A DNA stretch of 50,676 nucleotides from Muricoccus roseus. GTDB taxonomy: Bacteria; Pseudomonadota; Alphaproteobacteria; Acetobacterales; Acetobacteraceae. The DNA lies in contig NZ_FQZF01000035.1 in assembly GCF_900141905.1 (NCBI RefSeq), positions 1-50,676 of the forward strand, given 5' to 3'. Both the position numbers and the translations under genes were made by a program. This document shows positions 1-7,249 of the stretch, in pieces (position 1 is the stretch's first letter; each line of letters starts with the position of its first letter). The notes beneath the pieces are model-generated. The model ran no database searches. It worked only from the letters and a program-made list of their open reading frames with translations, and was not told the origin of the DNA.

Positions 1-225
1 GACCGAGAACAGGATCTGGATCAGGCTCGCTCGGATCAGCCGCTCGGGCGCAATCGAGGGGCGGCCGAAGTCGGTGTAAAGCACCTCGAAATCGGCATCC
101 AGGCTGGCCAGCGCCTCGTTCACCACCTGCCGGATCTTGCGCAGGGGATGCCGCGCCGGGATGCGCGCCTCAAGATCGACGTAGCTGAACAGCGACCCGC
201 TCGTCTCGTCCGTCCCCCGCATCAT
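1..225 (-). CDS. IS5 family transposase, N-terminal part (cut by window edge)
   Basis: Seventy-five codons are visible, starting with two consecutive ATGs at 225 and 222 and staying open to base 1. The protein begins MMRGTDETSGSLFSYVDLE and continues with ARHPLRKIR and RPSIAPERLIRAS. This is the standard N-terminal (DUF772-type) region of a large group of IS5-family transposases that act on the element's own ends. The catalytic DDE domain would lie beyond the window. The match to the family is strong; whether the element is intact cannot be seen. Confidence 0.85.
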   Translation of the reverse strand, partial: MMRGTDETSGSLFSYVDLEARIPARHPLRKIRQVVNEALASLDADFEVLYTDFGRPSIAPERLIRASLIQILFSV

Positions 226-260
226 CAACCCCGCGGTTGCCCTGCGGAGGTGAATCATGT
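1..260 (-). mobile_element. IS5-type insertion sequence, right part only
   Basis: The left edge of the window lies inside an insertion sequence whose transposase is read on the minus strand. Its outer end is not certain. A gtgaatca stretch at 250-257 (TGATTCAC on the minus strand) lies between the transposase start and the broken reading frame at 264-419, and is the likely terminal region. The other terminus and any target duplication lie outside the window. The family assignment rests on the transposase N-terminus. Confidence 0.6.
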
Positions 261-263
261 TCC

Positions 264-419
264 TCAAATCGCGTCGAGGGCCGACTTCTTCAGCAACCTG
301 CTAAGGAGGCGTTGGACCACAATGTCCTCTCCGAACTGGGAGAAACAGACTGACGCCTCGCCGCGCGCCATCGCGCCATAGTACGCCAGCGCCTTATCGT
401 TCAGCTTCAATGACTTCAT
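264..419 (-). pseudogene. FkbM-like methyltransferase, N-terminal fragment next to the IS
   Basis: A reading frame from ATG 417-419, preceded by GAGGAAG about 10 bases upstream, encodes 51 residues beginning MKSLKLNDKALAYYGAM and containing CFSQFGEDIVVQRLL. The SQFGED segment is typical of the region just before the SAM-binding fold in many FkbM-family methyltransferases. The frame stops at 264 just where a conserved VDVGA-type glycine motif would be expected, and the IS5 element begins immediately beyond. The simplest reading is a surface-glycan methyltransferase gene cut by insertion. The family call from 51 residues is tentative. Confidence 0.45.
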
Positions 420-688
420 TGGAGTGTTCTTCCTCGGGCGCGCTAGCGTTCTGATTTGAGCGAAGGACAGCCGAGTTGTCGAGTGCTCCTGACAACTCAG
501 TATCAAAGGCCCTTTCGCCGTGGCCCTGACCCCCGGTGCTCCTTACTTCGGGGTAAGGTCAGGTCGGGCGGGGCGGAGGAGCGCTCCGCCCAATCGCACG
601 GGAAGCATCCGCCTTCTCTGTCTCTTGGAGCGTCATATAGTGGCGCGTAGGCTGTACATGACAGGGCTTTGCCGTACGGGCCATCTAA

Positions 689-1483
689 TCAGAAACGGTT
701 GGACCGTGCAGCTCTGGCCTTCATCACCAGCTCTTCTCGCCCGGAATACTTCCGCCGAGCATGTCGTGCTGCTCGCCGCACAAGCTCATCATCGTGGGAC
801 CGAGCAGCCTCGATCAGCAAAGCCATCAACGTCGTGTTAGCAAAGGGACGGACGCTGCCGTGCCCAACGAAGGGCATGGGCACACGCACCGTCTGGGCAA
901 TGTGCTCACTGATCCGGTCCGCATGCCAAGCGTCATGCCGGTCGTAAGGGTCATATAGGAGGTACAGGCGGCCGTCTGCCGGGTAGGAGGTCAGCTCCAT
1001 GCCGACGTGCTTGTCCTCTCGAAAGTGTCGAGCAAAAGGCTGCCCTATGCCCTGCAGCTTGGCTGGTTCGATCGTCCATTGGGGAGAGCACGCGATAGTG
1101 GTTTGTGCGCCCAAGACGCCGGCGTGGCGGGTTGCGCCGTATGCACCCATGGAGAAGCCGTAGGTGATCCGGCGGGCATAGCCTTCCATCTTTGGCCGCG
1201 CAGCCGCCAAAGCGCGACGGACAAAGGTGTCAGCAAACCAGCGGGCCCGCTTGGCCACGAAGCCAACAGCTGGAATTCCGAGATGCTGCAGCGGGACAGA
1301 GCCCCAGAAGGTGCGGCCGTTCGGCCGCTGGGTCAGCTCGCTGAAGGTGATGACGAGGTAGTCCGAGCGTCCTGGCTGGAAAAAGACCTCCGACCCGTGG
1401 TCCTCGTAGAACATCATTGGGGCATCGCCGGCAAATGGATCAGTTCCGCATCTCGCCGGGGCGAGGGCCTCGTGCCATTTCAT
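689..1483 (-). CDS. alpha/beta-hydrolase-like protein, function unknown
   Basis: The frame encodes about 264 residues from ATG 1483; a second start with two ATGs at 1417 would give a protein beginning MMFYEDHGSEVFF. Neither has a clear ribosome binding site. A nucleophile-elbow-like GFSMGAYGA follows an LVITFSEL and GRTFWG region, and a histidine occurs later in PFVGHGS, so an alpha/beta hydrolase fold with a Ser-His pair is likely. There is no signal peptide or membrane segment. The neighbours (FkbM fragment, membrane glycosyltransferase) hint at polysaccharide-related genes, but the substrate is unknown. With the upper start it overlaps the gene ending at 1440 by 44 bases. Confidence 0.6.
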   Translation of the reverse strand: MKWHEALAPARCGTDPFAGDAPMMFYEDHGSEVFFQPGRSDYLVITFSELTQRPNGRTFWGSVPLQHLGIPAVGFVAKRARWFADTFVRRALAAARPKMEGYARRITYGFSMGAYGATRHAGVLGAQTTIACSPQWTIEPAKLQGIGQPFARHFREDKHVGMELTSYPADGRLYLLYDPYDRHDAWHADRISEHIAQTVRVPMPFVGHGSVRPFANTTLMALLIEAARSHDDELVRRAARHARRKYSGREELVMKARAARSNRF

Positions 1484-1679
1484 CGATGGCGAACGCGATG
1501 TCGACCCACGCCGCAGCCCCTGCCTCGTCGCCCCCTTCCAGCAACTCTTGCATCCGCCGGCTGGCGAACGCTCTTGCATCCGCACCATGCTTGTCGATTA
1601 AGATCTTGGCGGCCCGGTAGCTGTCGATCCCGACTTCGTAGCGAGCAAGGCGCAAGGGGGTGGATCCTCTGTCCGGCAT
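1440..1679 (-). CDS. small hypothetical protein (DUF6961-like)
   Basis: The predicted protein is 79 residues from ATG 1679, beginning MPDRGSTPLRLARYEVG. Its core, with YRAAKILIDKHGADA, MQELLEGGDEAGAA and WVDIAFAIDEM, resembles a family of short alphaproteobacterial helical proteins usually found as scattered singletons. No function is known for such proteins. There is no membrane segment or signal peptide. It lies directly upstream of the alpha/beta-hydrolase-like gene on the same strand and may be co-transcribed with it. The family name is from memory of the pattern and is not certain. Confidence 0.55.
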   Translation of the reverse strand: MPDRGSTPLRLARYEVGIDSYRAAKILIDKHGADARAFASRRMQELLEGGDEAGAAAWVDIAFAIDEMARGPRPGEMRN

Positions 1680-2030
1680 GATCGCGTCCAGCTTACGGTT
1701 CTGGGGTCCGCGACGACAATTCGATCCGAAGGACCAGAAGCCTGGCCTGCAGAGAGGCGATCTGGCTTCGAAGCTGTGCTTCAGTGAGGCATGCCAGTCC
1801 AAGCCACTGCATGTGACGTAATCGCTGCGGAGCGTTCACCGAAGCTGCTGACCGGCGTGCCGTCTCAGCCGGTTCTGAAGCGGCACGCAGCGGCGCTGCG
1901 GCGGGGTATGTTAGGGGCTCCTCGGCCGAGCCCGTTGGGCAGACCGAGTTGATTGAGAGGTCTGGCGCGAGGTCGACTTCTTTCGCATTGCGATCACTAG
2001 ATAACAAAGTCGTGATCTTCGCGCAATGCT
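1680..2030. other. stretch without a confident gene
   Basis: A minus-strand frame at 1693-2007 could encode 104 residues ending in a helical TEAQLRSQIASLQARLLVL segment. It has no recognisable domain or clear ribosome binding site and may be chance. I see no RNA gene or long repeat here. A gene remnant follows on the plus strand. Confidence 0.3.
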
Positions 2031-2228
2031 GATGATTGCCCGAGCTGGACCTATCGCGCCGCCATCATCCACTCGAGCCCGAAGGGGACGCTATTCGCCC
2101 TGGAGGGTGGCCCGGCGGACCTGCCCGGCAACTGCCTCGGTGTAGGGACGAAGGAACTGCTGCTGCGGGTGCTAGACGCCTCGCTGGACCATCTCGGGCT
2201 GCCGCAGGGATATCGGGTGCCGCAGTGA
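2031..2228 (+). pseudogene. possible C-terminal gene remnant, no start codon
   Basis: A plus-strand frame without a plausible start ends at TGA 2226-2228 and reads as ordinary protein: TYRAAIIHSSPKG, then TLFALEGGPADLPGN and LRVLDASLDHLGLP. An in-frame TGA at 2013-2015 blocks it upstream, so it looks like the tail of a lost gene. I do not recognise the family. It fits with the other broken genes in this accessory stretch. Confidence 0.3.
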
Positions 2229-2309
2229 ATGCGCCGGAGATAGCGCAGGGGTAGGGCCGGAGCGCCAGGCTCCGGCCACTATTTACGCTCTTGGTCAGCT
2301 CGTCCACGT

Positions 2310-2507
2310 TCAAGATCGATGGCTAAGCTCTTCCCGTGTTTCGCCGCACCTCGCGCAAATGGAAGTACGTGAGACACGCGTGTCGTCAGGGTCAAGATGC
2401 GCCATAGGCAACCAACCTTCAGTTGACCACCTATGGCCAACTACCATGCACCAGAAGCTGCGGAGTGCATTGCTGGCAGGTTGGATAACCTTGCGCAAAA
2501 TTTCCAT
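2310..2507 (-). CDS. small CxxC-containing hypothetical protein
   Basis: The predicted protein is 65 residues from ATG 2507, with GGAAGG a few bases upstream. It contains VVGHRWSTEG and near its end ICARCGETREE. The GHRW plus CARCG arrangement resembles short phage and mobile-element proteins that bind zinc through a single knuckle (DUF1660-like), though only one CxxC pair is present. A longer frame from 2651 exists, but its extra residues look non-coding. Function unknown. Confidence 0.45.
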   Translation of the reverse strand: MEILRKVIQPASNALRSFWCMVVGHRWSTEGWLPMAHLDPDDTRVSRTSICARCGETREELSHRS

Positions 2508-2937
2508 CCAACCTTCCAATCCAAGCTCGCGGACGAACAACGCGTCCCCTCGCGCTCTATGCTGCATGTGCGGGAGAGGACGCAATAGAAGCGAGCGTTT
2601 CACCGTGGGTGTATGAAGGCAAGAAGCGGCGAACCCGCCCCCAAGATACAATGAGGATCCGATCCCTCAAGTTGCAATCACAAACTACCGTCCTCATCCC
2701 TCGCCACAACGAGGAAGTGTCGCCGCAGGGTTCCGCGCAGCGCTGGCGGGCGCGATTGTGTAGGCGCCGATGATGCTGTCATTCCTGTGCGTCGCCTGCA
2801 GCCTAATTCCGGATACCGTGATGCGCGCCTGGATCGAAGCAGAGCGCATTGCTTGCACCAGCTTACGTGTGCGGTCAGAGAGATTGGGCGCCTTGCACCA
2901 TCACCTCGCCAATTCCACGGAGCCACATCTCGCTGAG
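2508..2937. other. intergenic stretch, one weak minus-strand open frame
   Basis: No confident gene. A minus-strand frame from ATG 2849 to the stop at 2694 would encode 51 residues (MRSASIQARITVSGIRL...), and the frame stays open upstream of that ATG without a better start. It could be a gene fragment. Base composition is lower in G+C than in the right part of the window. Confidence 0.25.
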
Positions 2938-4515
2938 TTAATCGGCATTCCATTTCAGGTCGCAAGCTTGCAAAGATAGATGCTGAATCACGATCCGAGT
3001 GCAGGCCTGTGTCAACGCCAATCCCATTTGCTGAAGCTGCGATAGAGCTATAGCTGGGATGGGGCGATCGACGATAAGTGCCTTGGCCTTGGCATTCCTT
3101 AGCCGGTCCACAATAGTCGTCGCTCGCCTGTGGAATGTTGTCCCGCGCACCAAAGGAACATGGCCACCCAGACGAATGTAAGAAGCGCTGGCAGGGAGTG
3201 CTAGAACTGCGGATGCTACGGGAATGGGCGGCGGGTCAAGAAAAACGAACAATCTGGTACCATCAATTCCATCTGAAAGTTGCGGGCTCTGCCATGCGGC
3301 GGCCCACTCAACTCGTCCCCAGGTTCCCGTTCTTGTCCAGGAAGCCAAACCAATGGTGAGTGCAGCAGCTAACATAACCGCCTGTCTGGGCTGACAGAGG
3401 CGGTTGATGAGCAAAACGCAGATAGGGCCGGCCAAGATCTCTAGAGGCAGCATGTATCGCTGAATTCCGAAGAATACATACCAGAGGAGGTACGACGAAA
3501 CGTAGAAGACCCCGAAAACAGCAAGATAATTAGATGGCCTTGCGTGACGCTGATGGTGAAATGCGACACACACAGCCAGAGCGACAAGGAGAAGCATGCG
3601 TGCATCTCTGAATTTGATTTCTGCAGTCTCCAGTGTGCCAACGGCTGCTTGCCAAGGCGCTGCCAGCAAGTCGACGATACCGCTCGCTCCGAAACGTTCG
3701 TCTTTGATATTATGAAAATAGAAGTCCGGCGATCTGAACAGGCCGTTAAAGAAGGGAAAGACAGGATTGGAAAAATTTGTCCAAAGACGGAATGCCCATT
3801 CTCCTCCGACCAGACCAAAGCCAATTAGTCCACCAACCACGAAACATACAAATGCCGTCCAGCTAATATCGGTTCTGATTTTCAAGAAAATGACGCAGAC
3901 AGCGCCTGCAAGTGCAAAGCTGCCGTTGGTTAATTTCACGGCTGCAGCAACCCCAAGCAGCACTCCAGCGATGGCAAGAAGGTACTTGGAATTTTGACTT
4001 GATGGAGACATGGCGATTAGCCCCGCCGCAAGCACCACCGCAGGAGCGGTCCATATATCGCTGAATGTGGTTCCAATTTCAGAAAGAAACATCGGTCCGC
4101 TTGCGGCCGCAGCCGAAGCCAAAACCGCCATCATATATTTCGCCCACCGTGGGCCGTCGAGAAAGTAAAGGACTAGCACAGCTGCTGCAATAAGGTTCAG
4201 ACTATGCACGATGCCCAGTATTGCGCCAGTGATTGCAGGGCGAAAGCTTGATATGAGAAGATATTGAAGAGCATGAAGTGACGGGTTGAGAAACGTATGG
4301 ATGTCGGCAACGAGGTAGTCCAAATCAAATCTGCCGTGATAGTAAGAATATCCGTCGTATAGATGATAATTTCGTTGGTCGTAGTTGTGATCTTGCCCTA
4401 GGTAAACTGACGCTATGGCCATTGCTGTTCCTAGTAGAACAGCCATCGGGAGTACAAAACCAAGGTAATCTCGCCTTCTGAGAGGTGCAGGCTTGGTTTC
4501 GTGATGTTGGCTCAC
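2938..4515 (-). CDS. polytopic membrane glycosyltransferase, GT-C/GT87-like
   Basis: The protein has 525 residues and many hydrophobic helices: one at about residues 17-37, then a large loop, then roughly ten more. The first loop carries DQRNYHLY followed by FLNPSLHALQYLL. A D-x-x-NYH-Y motif with a downstream N-P is characteristic of a group of GT-C-type membrane glycosyltransferases (GT87/DUF2029-like) that use polyprenyl-phosphate sugars on the outer face of the inner membrane. Donor and acceptor are unknown. The gene is much more AT-rich than its right-hand neighbours (near half G+C by eye), which points to horizontal acquisition. Confidence 0.6.
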   Translation of the reverse strand: MSQHHETKPAPLRRRDYLGFVLPMAVLLGTAMAIASVYLGQDHNYDQRNYHLYDGYSYYHGRFDLDYLVADIHTFLNPSLHALQYLLISSFRPAITGAILGIVHSLNLIAAAVLVLYFLDGPRWAKYMMAVLASAAAASGPMFLSEIGTTFSDIWTAPAVVLAAGLIAMSPSSQNSKYLLAIAGVLLGVAAAVKLTNGSFALAGAVCVIFLKIRTDISWTAFVCFVVGGLIGFGLVGGEWAFRLWTNFSNPVFPFFNGLFRSPDFYFHNIKDERFGASGIVDLLAAPWQAAVGTLETAEIKFRDARMLLLVALAVCVAFHHQRHARPSNYLAVFGVFYVSSYLLWYVFFGIQRYMLPLEILAGPICVLLINRLCQPRQAVMLAAALTIGLASWTRTGTWGRVEWAAAWQSPQLSDGIDGTRLFVFLDPPPIPVASAVLALPASASYIRLGGHVPLVRGTTFHRRATTIVDRLRNAKAKALIVDRPIPAIALSQLQQMGLALTQACTRIVIQHLSLQACDLKWNAD

Positions 4516-4662
4516 GCAGGTACTCCAACGAGCTCGGCGAGTTTACAGCCTAGCTTTCACGGTACGGCCCTAAAAGGGGCTTCCACGGACTGACTGGGAA
4601 GCGGCTTCGTCATGCCCCGGCGCCCCGAACAGGTCGCCGTGCACGGGCTCCTGCGTGCCGTG

Positions 4663-4898
4663 CTAGTCAACCCAGTCCTGGGTAGGCCCAAAGAGCCAAT
4701 CCCCATGCTCCCACGCCAGGTGCGCCACCATGGCGAGGACGTGGCGCGCGCGTCGTGCGGCGCCCCGCCCGCCTCCAGATAGGCCGCCTCAGCCTCCTCG
4801 ATCCGGCGGAGCCGGTCCAGGCCGCGGCCGCCGGCGGCGCGATAGGCACGGCCGACCGCGCGCAGCTGGTCCACGGGCCAGGTCGATTCGCTGGTCAT
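4663..4898 (-). pseudogene. third gene of small operon, frameshifted paralogue of its neighbour
   Basis: The start ATG 4898 overlaps the preceding gene's stop as ATGA. The first part reads MTSESTWPVDQLRAVG then AYRAAGGRG and AYLEAGG. The original frame then turns into unlikely sequence, while a neighbouring frame reads VLAMVAHLAWEHGDWLFGP and TQDWVD to a TAG at 4663-4665. One missing base near 4770-4780 (a G/C run) would join the two into a 78-residue protein. The joined protein aligns along its length with the gene at 4895-5260 (AVG-AYR-AGGRG, AGG, DWL-P motifs). It is either a pseudogene or a sequencing error. Without repair the first frame runs on to 4557. Confidence 0.6.
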
Positions 4899-5260
4899 GC
4901 CTGCGGCTCCCGCGGCTCCGGCGCCCGGCCGGCGACCTCTGCCTCTACGCGCGGGCCGGTGTTCTCCCACCGGAATCGGCGCCGCCACCGCAGCCGGCCG
5001 TCGTGGTACCGGCGGTGATGGCGGAGCGCCCACGCCTCCGCAGGGTCGAGGAGCCAATCCAGCCGATCGCGCGAGAGGTCCCAGATGATGACCTCGACCG
5101 CTTCGCGCGGCACCACCGCCACGCCGCCAGCGTCGAGGAAGGCCTCGACCCCAGCAGCGAGCCGCCCGTCCTCATCCGCGCCGCGTCCGCCTGCCTCGCG
5201 ATACGCCAGCCCCACCGCCTCGCGGAGGGCGGTGGACCATCGGGAATACCGCCGGTTCAC
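4895..5260 (-). CDS. hypothetical protein, second gene of small operon
   Basis: The protein has 121 residues and begins MNRRYSRWSTALREAVG. It has the blocks AYREAGGRG, AFLDAGG and LDWLLDPAEAW, followed by an arginine-rich tail (HHRRYHDGRLRWRRRFRW). The first 75 residues align with the product of the next gene (4663-4898), so the pair are tandem paralogues. The start overlaps the stop of the upstream gene in ATGA, and its own stop overlaps the next start the same way, which indicates translational coupling. There is no signal peptide or membrane helix. I do not recognise the family; the basic tail could bind nucleic acid, but that is only a guess. Confidence 0.65.
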   Translation of the reverse strand: MNRRYSRWSTALREAVGLAYREAGGRGADEDGRLAAGVEAFLDAGGVAVVPREAVEVIIWDLSRDRLDWLLDPAEAWALRHHRRYHDGRLRWRRRFRWENTGPRVEAEVAGRAPEPREPQA

Positions 5261-5592
5261 GCCAGGGCCGGCTCGGCCAGCGCCCGGCCGAAGGCGTCCC
5301 GAATCGCGGCCATGCAGGCGGCGGCATTCTCGGCCATCCGGCGCTCGGCCTTCTTCGTCACCTCCACCTCATCGATCGCCTCGGCCGCCTGCTCGGCCGC
5401 CTCGGCGAAGCCGTCCCGCATCTCCTCCAGCCAGCCGCGGACCTGCTCCTCGTCGCCCTGCTCCCGCAGGCCGGCGATGATGTTCTCGACCTCGATCGTC
5501 ATGCGGCCAGGGGAGGGGTTCTTCTGCATGAGCCGGGTGATGCGCTGCGCGACCTCCTGCTGGACGGAGGGGCGTTGGGGCTGCTTGGCCAT
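5257..5592 (-). CDS. helical hypothetical protein, first gene of small operon
   Basis: The protein has 111 residues from ATG 5592 and is predicted almost wholly helical. It begins MAKQPQRPSVQQEVAQR; an acidic, alanine-rich middle (EEMRDGFAEAAEQAAEAIDE) is followed by a basic patch and a second helix. The pattern suggests a coiled-coil or small helical bundle. It heads a three-gene operon whose members overlap by four bases each. A TATATA -10-like sequence lies 36-41 bases upstream of its start. No family is recognised. Confidence 0.65.
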   Translation of the reverse strand: MAKQPQRPSVQQEVAQRITRLMQKNPSPGRMTIEVENIIAGLREQGDEEQVRGWLEEMRDGFAEAAEQAAEAIDEVEVTKKAERRMAENAAACMAAIRDAFGRALAEPALA

Positions 5593-5627
5593 GGTCGGGT
5601 CCTCTGTGGCGGACGATTGCGACCCTC

Positions 5628-5676
5628 TATATAGGCAGTGTTCCCATTACGTTCTACGCTCCAAGAGCGGTTCCCA
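5628..5676 (-). promoter_or_regulatory. putative promoter of the small operon with paired TGGGAAC repeats
   Basis: Reading on the minus strand, TATATA at 5633-5628 could be a -10 element about 36 bases before the ATG at 5592. Two copies of TGGGAAC (GTTCCCA on the plus strand at 5640-5646 and 5670-5676) lie upstream, their starts exactly 30 bases apart, so they sit on the same face of the helix. No good -35 box is visible, which would fit an activator-dependent promoter. This is inference from pattern only. Confidence 0.35.
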
Positions 5677-6127
5677 CGACGCCATTTTTATGTGGGTAAG
5701 GGCGTGGGTAACACCAAATGGGCCGATGCCAAAAGCGTTGTCAATCAACGCACTAAAATTCAGGGCTGGCGGACACCCTGTCCGCCAGCACCCATTCCCG
5801 GGCAGCCCAGCACGATCCGCTGTCCCCTGTGCCTTCCTAGCCACCGGACCGGCAGCGTCGGCGGCCGCCTGTCTGGAAGGTGGGGTGCGCCGTGGTTCCC
5901 GGCGCGGGTGCCCGACAAGCTTCAGGACGTAGTGCCGTTCAGCTTCGGGAACGCCACCTCCAGCACGACGCCTTCGCGGCCGGGCCGGCCCTGAGCCAAT
6001 CATTCAGCGACGGGCGGCCACATCCCGTCACAAGCGAAGCTGAGCCGAATACGGCCGGGGCGGCCAGGGCCGCCCCGGGAAGTTTGCAGAACTGGCGGCG
6101 CGGGCCGCCGCCCGGCAGAGCAGGCGG
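5677..6127. other. gene-free stretch at the edge of the accessory region
   Basis: No convincing gene. It contains a perfect 11-bp inverted repeat at 5765-5789 (listed separately) and a GC-rich hairpin at about 6057-6076 (GGGGCGGCC and its complement around a two-base loop). That hairpin lies 50-70 bases past the stop of the binding-protein gene at 6128 and may help end its transcript. A short minus-strand frame without a start reads VVLEVAFPKLNGTTS near 5930-5980 and may be a gene fragment. Composition changes here from mixed to uniformly G+C-rich. Confidence 0.35.
5765..5789. repeat. perfect 11-bp inverted repeat with 3-base spacer
   Basis: GCTGGCGGACA at 5765-5775 is followed by CCC and then TGTCCGCCAGC at 5779-5789, a perfect palindrome with no gene nearby. 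There is no T-run after it on either strand, so an ordinary intrinsic terminator is not obvious. It lies at the transition between the accessory region and G+C-rich chromosomal DNA and might be a protein-binding or recombination site, or a remnant. Confidence 0.5.
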
Positions 6128-7249
6128 CTACTGCGCCTCCTCGTGACGACCGTCGCGCCACACGAAGACACGGTAGGCGGCCCCCTCGCGATCGCCCTTG
6201 CCATCGAAGCGGATGGGGCCGAGGGCCGTGTTGAACTCACGCCCCTTCATGGCGGCGAGGATCCGGCCGGGCTGGGCGTTGTTCGCGGCCGTGGCGGATT
6301 GCGCGAAGATCTGCACCGCCGCGTAGCTGTAGAGGGTGTAGCCGCTCGGGTCGAAATTCGTCGCCTGGAAGCGGCGGGCGATCTCGGCGCCGGCGGGGGT
6401 GCGGCTGGGGTCCGCCTCGAAGGTGAAAAGGCTGCCCTCGGCCGTGTTGCCGGCGATGCTCCAGAAGTCCCGCACGTTCAGGTCGTCGTTGGAGATGAGC
6501 TGCAGGTTCAGCCCCTGGTCCCTCGCCTGGCGCAGCAGCAGCGCGGCCTCGCGGTGATAGGCCGCGTGGTAGAGCACCTGGACATTGGCCTGCTTCAGCC
6601 GGGTGACGATGGCGTTGTAGTCGGTTTCGCCTTTGGTGATCTGGGCGCGCAGCGCCTCGCGCGTGCCGAGGCGGTTCAGCGTGGCCTGGAACACGTCGCC
6701 CAGCGTCACGCCGGGGGAGGTGAGGTCGTTGGTGATCGCGACGGTGCGTCCGGGAAACTGGCGCGCCACGTATTCGGCCGCGACGGCGGCCTGCTGGTCG
6801 TCCCGGCCGCAGACGCGGAACACGTTCGGCAGGCCGCGCTCCGTGTAGCGTGGGTTGGTGGAGCCCGGGGAGACCTGCGGGATGCCGGCGTCGTTGTAGA
6901 CGTCCGACGCGGCGATGGACGTGGCCGAGCAGTAGTGGCCCACCACGAAGGCAACCTGGCGCGCGACGAGCCGGTTGGCGACGGCGACGGCCTGGCGAGG
7001 GTCGCAGGCATCGTCCTCCAGCACCAGCGTCACGCGGCGGCCCAGCACGCCGCCGGCCGCGTTCAGGTCGGCCACGGCCATCTCGGCGCCGCGGCGCATC
7101 TGCTCGCCGATCGTCGCCTGGTCGCCCGTCAGCGGGCCCGCCATGGCGATGCGGATCTCGCCGCCGGATTGGGCCGCGACCGGACCCGCGATGCCAAGCA
7201 GGGTGGCGAGCGCCAGCCCCGCGCGAAGGACGCCGTGACGCGTGGGCAT
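6128..7249 (-). CDS. branched-chain amino acid-type ABC transporter substrate-binding protein (LivK/LivJ-like)
   Basis: The protein has 373 residues from ATG 7249. Residues 1-26 form a signal peptide (twin basic start, hydrophobic ATLLGIAGPVAA, cleavage near AAQ). The mature part begins IRIAMAGPLTGDQATIGEQM, the hallmark of periplasmic leucine/amide-binding type 1 proteins. Paired cysteines (EDDACDP and GHYCSAT) match the usual disulfide, and VSPGSTNP and FRVCGRDDQQ follow as in the family. It would capture an amino acid, amide or similar ligand for an inner-membrane ABC importer. No liv permease or ATPase genes are adjacent, so it is an orphan here and the ligand cannot be named. Confidence 0.85.
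   Translation of the reverse strand: MPTRHGVLRAGLALATLLGIAGPVAAQSGGEIRIAMAGPLTGDQATIGEQMRRGAEMAVADLNAAGGVLGRRVTLVLEDDACDPRQAVAVANRLVARQVAFVVGHYCSATSIAASDVYNDAGIPQVSPGSTNPRYTERGLPNVFRVCGRDDQQAAVAAEYVARQFPGRTVAITNDLTSPGVTLGDVFQATLNRLGTREALRAQITKGETDYNAIVTRLKQANVQVLYHAAYHREAALLLRQARDQGLNLQLISNDDLNVRDFWSIAGNTAEGSLFTFEADPSRTPAGAEIARRFQATNFDPSGYTLYSYAAVQIFAQSATAANNAQPGRILAAMKGREFNTALGPIRFDGKGDREGAAYRVFVWRDGRHEEAQ

Noticed and set aside
520-840. Plus-strand frames between 456 and 960
   Set aside because: They lack recognisable domains or ribosome binding sites and lie antisense to, or beside, the alpha/beta-hydrolase-like gene.
5085-5480. Serine/proline/arginine-rich plus-strand frame over the small operon
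   Set aside because: Composition is that of a mirror frame; the minus-strand genes overlap by ATGA and two of them align with each other.
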